A DNA stretch of 48,243 bases from an uncultured Clostridia bacterium (GTDB lineage Bacteria; Bacillota; Clostridia; TANB77; CAG-508), in assembly GCA_944387405.1 (NCBI GenBank), contig CALXET010000003.1, positions 207,758-256,000 of the forward strand, read 5' to 3'. Under the pieces are notes generated by a model. It was not told the DNA's origin and searched no databases. It saw only the letters and a list, made by a program, of their open reading frames with translations. The first letter of the stretch is position 1. The number at the start of each line of letters is the position of its first letter. The position numbers and the translations under genes were made by a program. Below, piece by piece: positions 32,805 to 41,639 of the stretch.

Positions 32805-33098
32805 ATGACAGAGGATAAATTAAATAACCAAACTTCTTGGCAAGATTTAACTATCGGTGGAAATATTTATGATGCTGGTAACGCTAAAGAATTTAAAACT
32901 GGTGATTGGCGTTCTCAAAAGCCAAGATGGATAGAAGAAAAATGTAAACAATGTGGTCTTTGCTTCCCTGTTTGTCCAGATGATGCAATACCTGTTGGAA
33001 AAGATCAAAAAAGAAAAGATTTTGATTATGATGCTTGTAAAGGATGTCTTGTATGTGTAAAAGTATGTCCTTTCAAAGCTATAGAAAAGGAGGATTAA
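32805..33098 (+). CDS. porD: 2-oxoacid:ferredoxin oxidoreductase, delta (ferredoxin-like) subunit
   Basis: A 97-residue 2[4Fe-4S] subunit that carries electrons from the catalytic centre to ferredoxin. Two cluster motifs: CKQCGLCFPVC-P and CKGCLVCVKVC-P. The first 45 residues are the usual N-terminal extension (GDWRSQKPRWIEEK). It starts 20 bp after porC and ends 1 bp before the alpha-subunit gene, consistent with one polycistronic message. Confidence 0.95.
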   Translation: MTEDKLNNQTSWQDLTIGGNIYDAGNAKEFKTGDWRSQKPRWIEEKCKQCGLCFPVCPDDAIPVGKDQKRKDFDYDACKGCLVCVKVCPFKAIEKED

Positions 33099-33099
33099 T

Positions 33100-34287
33100 A
33101 TGGGAATAAGAGAAAGATTAAGTGGAAATGAAGCATCAGCAACAGCTATGAAACAAATTAATCCAGATGTTGTAGCCGCTTTTCCTATCACACCTTCTAC
33201 AGAAATACCTCAATACTTCTCTACTTTTGTAAGTAATGGACAAGTAGATACAGAATTTGTTGCTGTAGAAAGTGAACATAGTGCAATGAGTGCTTGTATT
33301 GGTGCAGAAGCCGCAGGAGCAAGAGCAATGACAGCTACTTCTGCAAATGGTTTATCTTTAATGTGGGAAATGATTTATATTGCTTCAAGTTTAAGATTAC
33401 CAATCGTTATGAGTTTAGTAAATAGAGCTGTATCTGGCCCATTAAATATTCATAATGATCATTCAGATGCTATGGGAGTTAGAGATAGCGGATGGATTCA
33501 ACTATTTTCTGAAAATAACCAAGAAGCTTATGATAATTTAATAATGGCTCATAGAATAGCTGAACATAAAGATGTATTATTACCTTTAATGGTTTGTCAG
33601 GATGGTTTCATTACATCACATTCAATTGAAAATATTGAACTTATTGAAGATGATAAAGTAAAAGAATTTGTTGGAAAATACAAACCAGAACATTATTTAT
33701 TAGATGATAAAAATCCAATGGCAATTGGTCCATTAGATTTACAATCATATTTATTTGAACACAAGAGACAACAAGCTGAAGCAATGAAGAATGCTAAAAA
33801 AGTTATTTTAGATGTTGCAAAAGATTTTGAAAAACTAACTGGAAGAAAATATGGTTTCTTCGAGGAATATAAATTAGATGATGCAGAAATTGCTATAGTA
33901 TGTATGAACTCTACAGCAGGAACTGCAAAATATACAATCGATAGACTAAGAGAAAAAGGTATAAAAGCAGGTCTATTAAAAGTAAGAGTATTTAGACCAT
34001 TCCCTGGTGAAGAAATTGCTGAAGCTTTAAAAAATGTTAAAGCTATAGCAGTTCTTGATAAAGCAGATTCTTTAAATGCTGCTGGTGGAGCTTTATATGA
34101 AGATGTAGTTACAGGTCTATATAATAAAAAATTATCAATACCAACTGTAAATTATATTTATGGAATTGGTGGTAGAGATACAAAATCAGATGATATCGAA
34201 AAAGTATTTAATGATTTATCAAAAATAGTAAAAGATGGAAAAGTAGATAATCATTATAGATATTTAGGTGTAAGGGGGGATAAATAA
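33100..34287 (+). CDS. porA: 2-oxoacid:ferredoxin oxidoreductase, alpha subunit
   Basis: A 395-residue subunit with the pyrimidine-binding thiamine diphosphate domain (about 1-240) and a transketolase C-like domain (about 255-375). Visible marks: AAFPITPSTEIPQYFSTFV, EFVAVESEHSAMSACIGAEAAGAR with the Glu that activates thiamine diphosphate, MTATSANGLSLMWEM, and GLLKVRVFRPFPGEEI. The start follows AAAGGAGG. Its stop codon overlaps the first base of the porB start (TAATG), so the two subunits are made in a coupled manner. Confidence 0.95.
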   Translation: MGIRERLSGNEASATAMKQINPDVVAAFPITPSTEIPQYFSTFVSNGQVDTEFVAVESEHSAMSACIGAEAAGARAMTATSANGLSLMWEMIYIASSLRLPIVMSLVNRAVSGPLNIHNDHSDAMGVRDSGWIQLFSENNQEAYDNLIMAHRIAEHKDVLLPLMVCQDGFITSHSIENIELIEDDKVKEFVGKYKPEHYLLDDKNPMAIGPLDLQSYLFEHKRQQAEAMKNAKKVILDVAKDFEKLTGRKYGFFEEYKLDDAEIAIVCMNSTAGTAKYTIDRLREKGIKAGLLKVRVFRPFPGEEIAEALKNVKAIAVLDKADSLNAAGGALYEDVVTGLYNKKLSIPTVNYIYGIGGRDTKSDDIEKVFNDLSKIVKDGKVDNHYRYLGVRGDK

Positions 34288-35240
34288 TGCCATATAATCA
34301 TAAAGAAATTATTGCTGAAAAGCCTTCAAGATTCACATCTGGTCATAGAATGTGTGCAGGTTGTGGTGCTCCTCCTGTTGCGAGAATGATATTAAGAGCA
34401 TTAAAACCAGAAGATCATGCAGTTATTGCTAATGCTACAGGATGTATGGAAGTTTCAACATTTATATATCCATATACAGCTTGGACAGATTCTTTTATTC
34501 ATACAGCATTCGAATGTACTGCAGCAACCCTATCAGGTGCAGAAGCTGCTTATAAAGCAATGAAAAGACAAGGTAAATTACCAGAAGATAAGGACACAAA
34601 ATTTATTGCATTTGGTGGAGATGGTGGAACTTATGATATAGGTCTTCAAAGTTTATCAGGAGCAATGGAAAGAGGTCATGACATGGTATATGTATGTTAT
34701 GATAATGGAGCTTATATGAACACTGGTATTCAACGTTCTTCAGCTACTCCAAAATTTGCTGATACAACTACTTCACCAGCCGGAAGTGTTATTCCTGGAA
34801 AAATGCAATCTAGAAAAGATTTAGCTAAAATAATGGTTGGTCACCATTTACCATATGTTGCTCAAACTTTAGCAATGGGTAACTTTAAGGATTTATATGA
34901 AAAAGCTGAAAAAGCTATTTATACAGAAGGACCTTGTTTCTTAAATGTCCTTGCTCCATGTCCAAGAGGATGGGGATATAATACTGAAGATTTAATGCAA
35001 ATAAATAAACTTGCTGCTGATACTTGTTATTGGCCTTTATATGAAGTTGTAGATGGTAAGTATAAAATAACATACAAACCTGCTAAAAAACTTCCTATAG
35101 AAGAATTTTTACGTCCACAAAAGAGATTTAGACATATGTTTAAACCAGGAAATGAATGGATGATTAAAGAATTCCAAGATGAAGTTGATGCTAGATGGCA
35201 AGAATTATTAGATTTAGAGGAAATGACTAATAAAGAATAA
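34287..35240 (+). CDS. porB: 2-oxoacid:ferredoxin oxidoreductase, beta subunit
   Basis: A 317-residue subunit that binds the thiamine diphosphate pyrophosphate end and one [4Fe-4S] cluster. Motifs: GHRMCAGCGAPPVARM (cluster and core), IANATGCMEV, AFGGDGGTYDIG (Mg/diphosphate GDG motif) through YDNGAYMNTGIQRS. The C-terminal cysteine in LAPCPRGWGYN is also conserved. The start overlaps the porA stop. A terminator shared with fbp follows at 35321-35361. Confidence 0.95.
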   Translation: MPYNHKEIIAEKPSRFTSGHRMCAGCGAPPVARMILRALKPEDHAVIANATGCMEVSTFIYPYTAWTDSFIHTAFECTAATLSGAEAAYKAMKRQGKLPEDKDTKFIAFGGDGGTYDIGLQSLSGAMERGHDMVYVCYDNGAYMNTGIQRSSATPKFADTTTSPAGSVIPGKMQSRKDLAKIMVGHHLPYVAQTLAMGNFKDLYEKAEKAIYTEGPCFLNVLAPCPRGWGYNTEDLMQINKLAADTCYWPLYEVVDGKYKITYKPAKKLPIEEFLRPQKRFRHMFKPGNEWMIKEFQDEVDARWQELLDLEEMTNKE

Positions 35241-35320
35241 AAATCATTTCTCTATATATTAACTAATTAATGTTATCAATATTTTATTTAATAAAATTCA
35301 TATAATTTTTATACTAAAAA

Positions 35321-35366
35321 AACTAGTTAAATAAAGAATATTATTTCTTTTTTAACTAGTTTCTTT
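35321..35366. terminator. bidirectional terminator between porB and fbp
   Basis: AACTAGTTAA (35321-35330) pairs with TTAACTAGTT (35352-35361), with an inner AAAGAA/TTCTTT stem. A-run on the left and T-rich tract on the right allow use from both sides. Confidence 0.85.
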
Positions 35367-35379
35367 TTATTTTTTATTT

Positions 35380-37347
35380 TTATTTTTTCTCTTTTATAAT
35401 TCCTTCTCTATAGGCATCAATTAATAGTTTTAAATTCTTTATCTCCTTTTTTAATTTTATTCCTATATCAGTATCACCAACAGATTTTCTTTCAACTTTA
35501 TTTTCATTTACCATAATATCATATTTAATATCTATCTCATTTCTAATTGCATCATCCTTAGAATCAAAAGGTTCATTTGCAGACAATACTAAACCATGAG
35601 AATTATATGTTAATGTATATCCAGCTCTTCCTGTCTGTGATCTATAACTTTTTGCAAATCCACCATCTATTACTAAAAGTTTTCCTTCTGCTCTTATCGG
35701 ACTTTCTCCATTTTTTTCTTTAACTGGCATATGTCCATTAATAATATGTGAATCTTCATCTTCTATTCCAAATTCTTTTAATATTTTTTCACATATTTCT
35801 TTAGATTCCACTAATTTAAAGTATGGATCTTTTATTTCTTTATGAGGTTCTTTATCATCAATAAAATATCTTTCAAATGTTGCTGCTTTATCTTTTCCAA
35901 ATAAAGGAGAATTAGCAGAACACCATAAGTACCACATAAGATCTTCTACTTCTTTACTCTTTGTCTTATTTTTTCTTTGCGCAAAAGCAATTCTTGCAAT
36001 AGTCTCTGCATAATCAAACAATTCTTTTCCTTTTACAGTCTTTCCAAGCATTTCAACTTCTCTAAAAGTTCCATCTTCGTTCATTGGAACACATCCATGG
36101 AATAATAGATTTGAATTAAATTTATTATACATAGAACCATTTAAATATAAAAATGATATATGTTCTTTTAGTACTGGACTATTTAAGAATGAATTTTTTA
36201 ACCTCTCCATTAATTCCGCTTCTTCTTTGCTAAGTTCATATGGATCATTTCTATTAATTGTTGGGAAATTAGTATCATTTAAATCATATACTTTATTTTT
36301 GACTTTTACTTTTCCATTTACATAGTCAATTTTATCTAAAAGTAATCTATCACTCATTTTATATTCTGGATGTCTTTTTATCATTTGCCCTTCAATCTTA
36401 AATTGAATAATAGTAATAGCTTTATGTATTTTTGCAATTATATTTTTATCTGTATCTATATACTTATTATAATCATATACTCTGGGCATAAAATCTGCAC
36501 ATTCATCATCACTATATTTTTCCATAGCAAATGTTGAAAGTGGTCTAATATTTATTCCATAATCATCTTCTAAAGTATCTAGATTATCATATCTAGAACA
36601 TATTCTAATTACATTTGCAATACAAGCTTCATTTCCACATGCAGCACCCATCCATAATATATCATGATTTCCCCATTGTATATCCAAACTGTGGAATTTC
36701 ATTAATTCTTCCATTACGAGTTTAGCACTTGGACCTCTATCAAAAATATCACCAATAATATGTAAATGGTCTATTGCCATTCGCTTTATTAAATCTGATA
36801 GAACAACTATAAATTCTTCTGCTCTATCTAGCTCCACTATTGAACTGATGATTTGCTTGTAATATCTCTCTTTATCTTTGTAATCACCTTGTGAGTGTAA
36901 TAGCTCATCTATTATATAATCAAATCCCTTTGGAAGTGCTTTTCTTACTTTAGATCTTGTATATTTAGTACTAACTTCTCTTGCAACTTTTATAAGTCTA
37001 TATAATGTTATTCTATACCACTCATCAATATCATCTACTTCTTTTTTTATATACTCTAATTTCTCTTCTGGATAATATATTAAAGTAGCTAGTGTCTTTC
37101 TTTCTTTTTCAGTTATACTACTTTCAAATATATCCTCAATTTTACTTCTAATAATTCCTGAAGCATTTTTTAGAATATGTGAAAAAGAACCATATTCCCC
37201 ATGAATATCGCTCAAAAATAGCTCTGTTCCTTTAGGAAGGTTTATTATCGCTTGTAAATTAATTATTTCTTCTGTAACAGCACTTATGTTTCCATAAGTA
37301 TTACTTAATAATTCTAAGTATTCTTTAGTCTTGTTATCTATATTCAT
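35380..37347 (-). CDS. fbp: class III fructose-1,6-bisphosphatase
   Basis: A 655-residue Firmicutes-type (Bacillus YydE/Fbp) bisphosphatase for gluconeogenesis. It belongs to the metallophosphatase fold: ELFLSDIHGEYGSF, IIGDIFDRGPSA and WGNHDILWMGAA carry the metal ligands, and INGHMPVKEKNGESPIRAEG and VIDGGFAKSYRSQTG are family signatures near the end. Full length for the family. The start at 37347 follows AAGGAGGG, and a TTGAAA-17-TATAAT promoter lies 20 bp upstream. It is a single-gene unit. Confidence 0.96.
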   Translation of the reverse strand: MNIDNKTKEYLELLSNTYGNISAVTEEIINLQAIINLPKGTELFLSDIHGEYGSFSHILKNASGIIRSKIEDIFESSITEKERKTLATLIYYPEEKLEYIKKEVDDIDEWYRITLYRLIKVAREVSTKYTRSKVRKALPKGFDYIIDELLHSQGDYKDKERYYKQIISSIVELDRAEEFIVVLSDLIKRMAIDHLHIIGDIFDRGPSAKLVMEELMKFHSLDIQWGNHDILWMGAACGNEACIANVIRICSRYDNLDTLEDDYGINIRPLSTFAMEKYSDDECADFMPRVYDYNKYIDTDKNIIAKIHKAITIIQFKIEGQMIKRHPEYKMSDRLLLDKIDYVNGKVKVKNKVYDLNDTNFPTINRNDPYELSKEEAELMERLKNSFLNSPVLKEHISFLYLNGSMYNKFNSNLLFHGCVPMNEDGTFREVEMLGKTVKGKELFDYAETIARIAFAQRKNKTKSKEVEDLMWYLWCSANSPLFGKDKAATFERYFIDDKEPHKEIKDPYFKLVESKEICEKILKEFGIEDEDSHIINGHMPVKEKNGESPIRAEGKLLVIDGGFAKSYRSQTGRAGYTLTYNSHGLVLSANEPFDSKDDAIRNEIDIKYDIMVNENKVERKSVGDTDIGIKLKKEIKNLKLLIDAYREGIIKEKK

Positions 37348-37367
37348 ATGCCCTCCTTATAAAGGCA

Positions 37368-37396
37368 ATTATACTATGTTTTTCTAAATTTTTCAA
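37368..37396 (-). promoter_or_regulatory. sigma-A promoter of fbp
   Basis: On the minus strand, TTGAAA (37396-37391) and TATAAT (37373-37368) are 17 bp apart. The leader is about 14 nt and is filled by the ribosome binding site. The rest of the 250-base gap 37348-37597 is very A+T-rich and shows no gene. Confidence 0.8.
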
Positions 37397-37542
37397 GAAT
37401 CGCAATTTCTCACACTAATTAAAGTTATTTTTTATTAAATTATTTATTATTATAATTTTTTGTAAAAGTAATAAAAATAAAATAAAAAAGAACTAAACGA
37501 AATAATAAATAAAAAAATTATATTATAAAAATTATATAAAAA

Positions 37543-37571
37543 AAAATAAAAACTAGAAGTAAAACTTCTAG
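37543..37571 (-). terminator. terminator of the histidine kinase-to-ferredoxin cluster
   Basis: CTAGAAGT (37553-37560) pairs with ACTTCTAG (37564-37571) around three As; on the minus strand it is followed by TTTTTATTTTTTTTT. Confidence 0.85.
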
Positions 37572-37597
37572 CTCAATACTTTTTATTTAAATTCGAA

Positions 37598-37774
37598 TTA
37601 TTCTTCGTCAGGTGCTGGTGCTCCAACTGGGCAAACACTTGCACAAGTTCCGCAATCTATACATTGTGATTTATCTATTACATATGTATTTTCACCTTCT
37701 GATATACATCCTACTGGACATGCTCCTGCACATGCACCACATTTAATACAGCTGTCTGATATTTTGTATGCCAT
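37598..37774 (-). CDS. clostridial 2[4Fe-4S] ferredoxin (58 aa)
   Basis: A complete small ferredoxin, MAYKISDSCIKCGACAG at the start and VGAPAPDEE at the end. Two classic cluster motifs are present: CIKCGACAGAC-P and CIDCGTCASVC-P, each C-x2-C-x2-C-x3-C-P. The length is standard for clostridial ferredoxin. The ATG at 37774 is preceded by GGGAGGTG. It is the low-potential electron carrier that serves enzymes such as the porCDAB product. It lies 31 bp after the deaminase gene and before a strong terminator, so it is probably the last gene of the long minus-strand cluster. Confidence 0.95.
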   Translation of the reverse strand: MAYKISDSCIKCGACAGACPVGCISEGENTYVIDKSQCIDCGTCASVCPVGAPAPDEE

Positions 37775-37805
37775 AATCTACACCTCCCTTCGATGTTATT
37801 TTATA

Positions 37806-39083
37806 TTATAATAGTCTTTTTACAATTTTTGCAACCTTTTTCTTAACTTCTTTTTCATTAACATCAACTAGTTTTCTATTTTTCATCAAAATTTTTCCAT
37901 CTACAATTACTGTATCAACATCTGCTCCATTTGCAGAATATACTAAATTAGAACATATATCGTTTTCTGGATACAAATGTGTCTTATTTCTATTTATACA
38001 TATAATATCAGCCTTTTTCCCCTCTTCAATAGTTCCAATTTCTTTATCTAATCCCAAAACTTTAGCTCCTTCAATAGTTGCCATTTTTAATATTTCGTAT
38101 GCCGATATTTTAACTTTCTCTTGTGTATTTATTTTTTGAAGATATGCAGCAACTTTCATCTCTTCAAACATATCCATCGTAGAAGAAGTCTCTATTCCAT
38201 CTGTTCCTAACCCTACATTAATATTTGCATCATGAAGTTTTGTTATATTACAAATATTTGATGAAAATTTACAATTACTCCTTGGAGTATGAGAAATCCC
38301 ACCTTTAATTTTCTCTAAAATAGGTATATCAGAGTCTTTTATATATGTTCCATGAACTAATACTACTGGCACATCAAAAACGTCGCTATCGCTTAAATAC
38401 TCGATTCCTGACTGTGCATATTTTTTCTCTATTATTTCATTTTCTTTTAGTGTTTCAGGAAGATGAATATGAATTCCTGTATGTAATTCTTTTGCTAAAT
38501 CTACACATTTTTTTAAAGTTTCTGGATTACATGTATGTGGTGCATGTGCAGAAACATATATTTTTATCTTACTATCTTTTTTATTAGAATATTTTTTAAA
38601 ATATTCTTTCGTTCTTTCTAGCTTATCTTTTATAGAATTATCAGTTACACTCCATGCAATTATTCCTCTTAATCCAGATTTCTCTGCAGCTTCTAACGTT
38701 TTATCCATTCTGAAATACATATCATTAAAAGTTGTTGTACCTGATTTAATCATCTCTATACAAGATAAATATGAGTTCCAATAAATATCATCTGGCTTTA
38801 ATCTTTCTTCAACTGGAAATATAGCATTTTGAAGCCAATCTACTAATTTAATATCATTTTTGTACCCTCTAAAAATACTCATTGCCAAATGAGTATGAGT
38901 ATTCACTAGTCCCGGCATAACAATCATATTTTTAGCATCAATTATTTTATCTGCTAGATCTAATATCTCATTATCTATCTTATAAATAATATTTTCTTTT
39001 ATTAAAATATCTTTTTTTTCTATATTTGGAACATTTTCATTCACCATATCTAGAACTGTTGCATTTTTAATTAGTATATTCAT
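37806..39083 (-). CDS. mtaD: MTA/SAH deaminase family amidohydrolase
   Basis: A 425-residue metal-dependent amidohydrolase of the MtaD/SsnA/TrzN group, which deaminates 5'-methylthioadenosine and S-adenosylhomocysteine or related adenosines. Metal site: GLVNTHTHLAMSIFRG, VSAHAPHTCN, then HIHLPET and the catalytic Asp in GLGTDGIE. The start is ATG 39083 with GGGGAG just upstream; the 39110 start precedes that site. It is followed by the ferredoxin gene. A nucleosidase with possible overlap in substrate is encoded at 16830-17591. Confidence 0.85.
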   Translation of the reverse strand: MNILIKNATVLDMVNENVPNIEKKDILIKENIIYKIDNEILDLADKIIDAKNMIVMPGLVNTHTHLAMSIFRGYKNDIKLVDWLQNAIFPVEERLKPDDIYWNSYLSCIEMIKSGTTTFNDMYFRMDKTLEAAEKSGLRGIIAWSVTDNSIKDKLERTKEYFKKYSNKKDSKIKIYVSAHAPHTCNPETLKKCVDLAKELHTGIHIHLPETLKENEIIEKKYAQSGIEYLSDSDVFDVPVVLVHGTYIKDSDIPILEKIKGGISHTPRSNCKFSSNICNITKLHDANINVGLGTDGIETSSTMDMFEEMKVAAYLQKINTQEKVKISAYEILKMATIEGAKVLGLDKEIGTIEEGKKADIICINRNKTHLYPENDICSNLVYSANGADVDTVIVDGKILMKNRKLVDVNEKEVKKKVAKIVKRLL

Positions 39084-39143
39084 TATTCTCCCCAAACTGC
39101 AAATTATCATACGTATATAATTTAAGTCTTTTGTGTAGCTAAC

Positions 39144-40067
39144 TTATATATCATCTGTATTATTTTTGCTATCGATTTCTTCTAATTTCTCTAATTTTTC
39201 TAATTCTTCTAAATCTTCTTGACTTTCAACATCTAAATTATCTTCGTCAGTTTCTGCATCTTTTATAATTTCTATATCTTCCAATTTATATTTTCTAAAG
39301 AAAGTATCTTCACCATCAGTTAATTTTATTTTGACTATTTCTTTTAATGTTTCAATACCACAAACTTCTCCTGTACCTTCTTCACATTTTACAATAGCTC
39401 CAATTTTAGGAAGCTTTTTAAGTTTTTCTTCATAAACTTCTTGTTCATATTTTAAACAGCACATAAGTCTTCCACAATTTCCTGATATCTTAGATGGATT
39501 TAGTGATATGTTTTGCTCCTTTGCCATTTTTATTGAAACTGTTTCAAAATTTCCTAAAAATGTACAACAACATAATTCTCTTCCGCACATTCCATTTCCA
39601 CCAATTCTTTTAACCTCGTCTCTTACTCCTATCTGTCTTAATTCTATTCTAGTCTTAAATATTGCCGCTAAATCTTTTACAAGCTCTCTAAAATCTATTC
39701 TTCCGTCTGCTGTAAAATAAAAAATTAATTTAGAACCATCAAATTTATATTCACAATCAATAAGTTTCATCTCTAAACCATGTTTCTTTATTTTTTCTTC
39801 ACATTTTTTCATGGCTTTTTCTTCTTTTGCTTTATATTCCTGATACATTTTTTTATCTTTATCTGTTGCAATTCTTATTACTTTCTTTAGTGGGTTAGTT
39901 AATTTTTCTTCTTCAATTTCTTTGTTTGCAATTACTGTTTCACCATATTCATCTCCCATTGCAGTTTCCACTATAACAGGCATTCCTTTTTCTATTTCAA
40001 GTCCATTTGGATCAAAGTAATATATTTTTCCTGTCTTTTTAAATCTAACGCCAATTATTGTTTTCAT
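39144..40067 (-). CDS. ricT: RicT (YaaT), PSP1-domain Fe-S protein
   Basis: A 307-residue PSP1-domain protein. In Bacillus, RicT/YaaT with RicA and RicF binds Fe-S clusters and stimulates RNase Y-dependent mRNA maturation, and affects sporulation. Cysteine motifs here are Cys161 and Cys166-168 (MCGRELCCCTF) and Cys198 with Cys203/204 (NCGRLMCCLKY). Residues 1-270 fit the family; about 271-307 form an acidic, Leu/Glu-repeat tail (EDLEELEKLEKLEEID) that looks like a short coiled coil. The start follows GGGAGGGAG and lies inside the end of holB (23-bp overlap). Confidence 0.93.
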   Translation of the reverse strand: MKTIIGVRFKKTGKIYYFDPNGLEIEKGMPVIVETAMGDEYGETVIANKEIEEEKLTNPLKKVIRIATDKDKKMYQEYKAKEEKAMKKCEEKIKKHGLEMKLIDCEYKFDGSKLIFYFTADGRIDFRELVKDLAAIFKTRIELRQIGVRDEVKRIGGNGMCGRELCCCTFLGNFETVSIKMAKEQNISLNPSKISGNCGRLMCCLKYEQEVYEEKLKKLPKIGAIVKCEEGTGEVCGIETLKEIVKIKLTDGEDTFFRKYKLEDIEIIKDAETDEDNLDVESQEDLEELEKLEKLEEIDSKNNTDDI

Positions 40068-40956
40068 TAACTCCCTCCCATATTTTAAATAACATATTGT
40101 CTAAACTCATATCAAAGTTATTATTAGATTTTAGCTTATTAATTGTGTTTTGAACTATATTAATTCCTGTTAAGTAATCAGCATCTTTTAATCCTAAATC
40201 ATATAAAACACTAATCATAAACTCTAAAAAATCATATATTTCGTCTTTATCATATATGATTTTCCCCTCTAAATAAAATTCTAATTTACTCTTTTCTTTT
40301 GTTTCTTTTAAAAATTTTTCTATTTTTAAATAAGTATCTTTATTATCAACAATATTATTGATTTTTTTAATACTACCATTTAAATATTTAATAATATTAA
40401 AATCAAAATCATTTATATTAATATTAGTCTCTCTCTTAATATATTCTTTAATTTCTTCACCAGTTAATCTATTAAATTGTATTTTTGTACATCTAGATTT
40501 TATAGTAGTTAATAATAAATTTTCGTTTGATGAAACTAATATAATTGTCATGTATTCTGGTGGCTCTTCTAACGTTTTTAACAAACAATTTTGAGCATCT
40601 TTTGTCATTTTATCAGCTGCATTTATAATACATACTTTATTTTTAGATATTATAGGTTTTTCAACTACTTTTTTTATAAGATTTCTTATTTCATCTATTT
40701 TGATAACTTCTTCTTTTTCATTTAATAGCATAAAATCAGGATGATTATTAGAATTAAACATTATACATGATTTACAACTATCGTCACCTGTTTTATCATC
40801 ACATAATATTGCCCTCGCAAATTCTTTTGCAAATAATATTTTTCCTATTCCCTCTACACCTTGAAATATATAGCTATGGCTTATTAAGTTATTTTCAATT
40901 GTCTTTCTTAAATCTTTTTTTAATGCGTCATTGCCAATTATTCCTTCAAAAATCAA
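40045..40956 (-). CDS. holB: DNA polymerase III delta-prime subunit
   Basis: A 303-residue clamp-loader subunit of the AAA+ family. The N-terminal part has IIGNDALKKDLRKTI, a P-loop-like FQGVEGIGKILFAKEFARAI, a Cys-rich zinc module (LCDDKTGDDSCKSC), and KTLEEPPEYMTIILVSSNE (sensor/SRC-like region TTIKSRCTKI). It reads from a TTG at 40956, preceded by AGGAGAGA; no better start exists nearby. It lies between lepB and ricT, an order common in Firmicutes (tmk-holB-ricT), although tmk is absent here. Confidence 0.93.
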   Translation of the reverse strand: MIFEGIIGNDALKKDLRKTIENNLISHSYIFQGVEGIGKILFAKEFARAILCDDKTGDDSCKSCIMFNSNNHPDFMLLNEKEEVIKIDEIRNLIKKVVEKPIISKNKVCIINAADKMTKDAQNCLLKTLEEPPEYMTIILVSSNENLLLTTIKSRCTKIQFNRLTGEEIKEYIKRETNININDFDFNIIKYLNGSIKKINNIVDNKDTYLKIEKFLKETKEKSKLEFYLEGKIIYDKDEIYDFLEFMISVLYDLGLKDADYLTGINIVQNTINKLKSNNNFDMSLDNMLFKIWEGVNENNNWR

Positions 40957-40967
40957 AGCTATCTCTC

Positions 40968-41603
40968 CTAATCTATCTTTCCAAATCTATTTAATGGCCA
41001 AAATCTAAATACAACTTTTCCCTCGATTTTTTCCATTGGAACACAACCGAAGCATCTGCTATCTGTACTATGAGGTCTATTATCACCCATTACAAAAACG
41101 CAATTTTCTGGAACAATAATATCTGTAAATACACCATTCATATCCCCTGTTTCCACACCGTTTAAATAATCTTCTTGTAATTCTTCACCATTGATAAATA
41201 CTTTTCCATCTCTTATTTGTACATGTTCACCAGGCAGACCAATAATTCTTTTTATATAACTCATTTTGTTCAATTCAAGAACATAATATGTAAATTTTCC
41301 AAATAGAGAATCTGGTGAATTCTCATACTTTGCAACTGGATTAGATAAATCTGCATCTTCCAAAGATACCATTGTAGTACTTGGTGCCTCAAAAGTTATT
41401 ATTTCTCCTCTTTTCCAATCATGATTAAAAGTAACAGCTAATCTATTTAAAATAAGTCTTTCATTTTCTATAAAAGTTGGTTGCATTGAAACCTGCTTTA
41501 CAACTGTTGGAGTTCCTACAAAATATCTAACAGTTATTGCTAAAACAACTGCTATAATAAAGCAATAACCCCATTCTATAGCATTCTTAACTTTTGGATT
41601 CAA
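40968..41603 (-). CDS. lepB: signal peptidase I
   Basis: A 211-residue membrane protease that removes signal peptides outside the cell. One N-terminal membrane anchor (about 10-29). Catalytic Ser39 lies in VSMQPTF and the general base Lys118 in MSYIKRIIGLPGE; FVMGDNRPHSTDSR is box E. The start appears to be a TTG at 41603 with GAGGTAT upstream. The gene ends 11 bp before holB and follows the acidic membrane protein gene. Likely substrates in this window include the LPKTGF protein. Confidence 0.95.
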   Translation of the reverse strand: MNPKVKNAIEWGYCFIIAVVLAITVRYFVGTPTVVKQVSMQPTFIENERLILNRLAVTFNHDWKRGEIITFEAPSTTMVSLEDADLSNPVAKYENSPDSLFGKFTYYVLELNKMSYIKRIIGLPGEHVQIRDGKVFINGEELQEDYLNGVETGDMNGVFTDIIVPENCVFVMGDNRPHSTDSRCFGCVPMEKIEGKVVFRFWPLNRFGKID

Positions 41604-41639
41604 TTTTTATACCTCTTTTCATTATTGTTTAAGTTTTAC

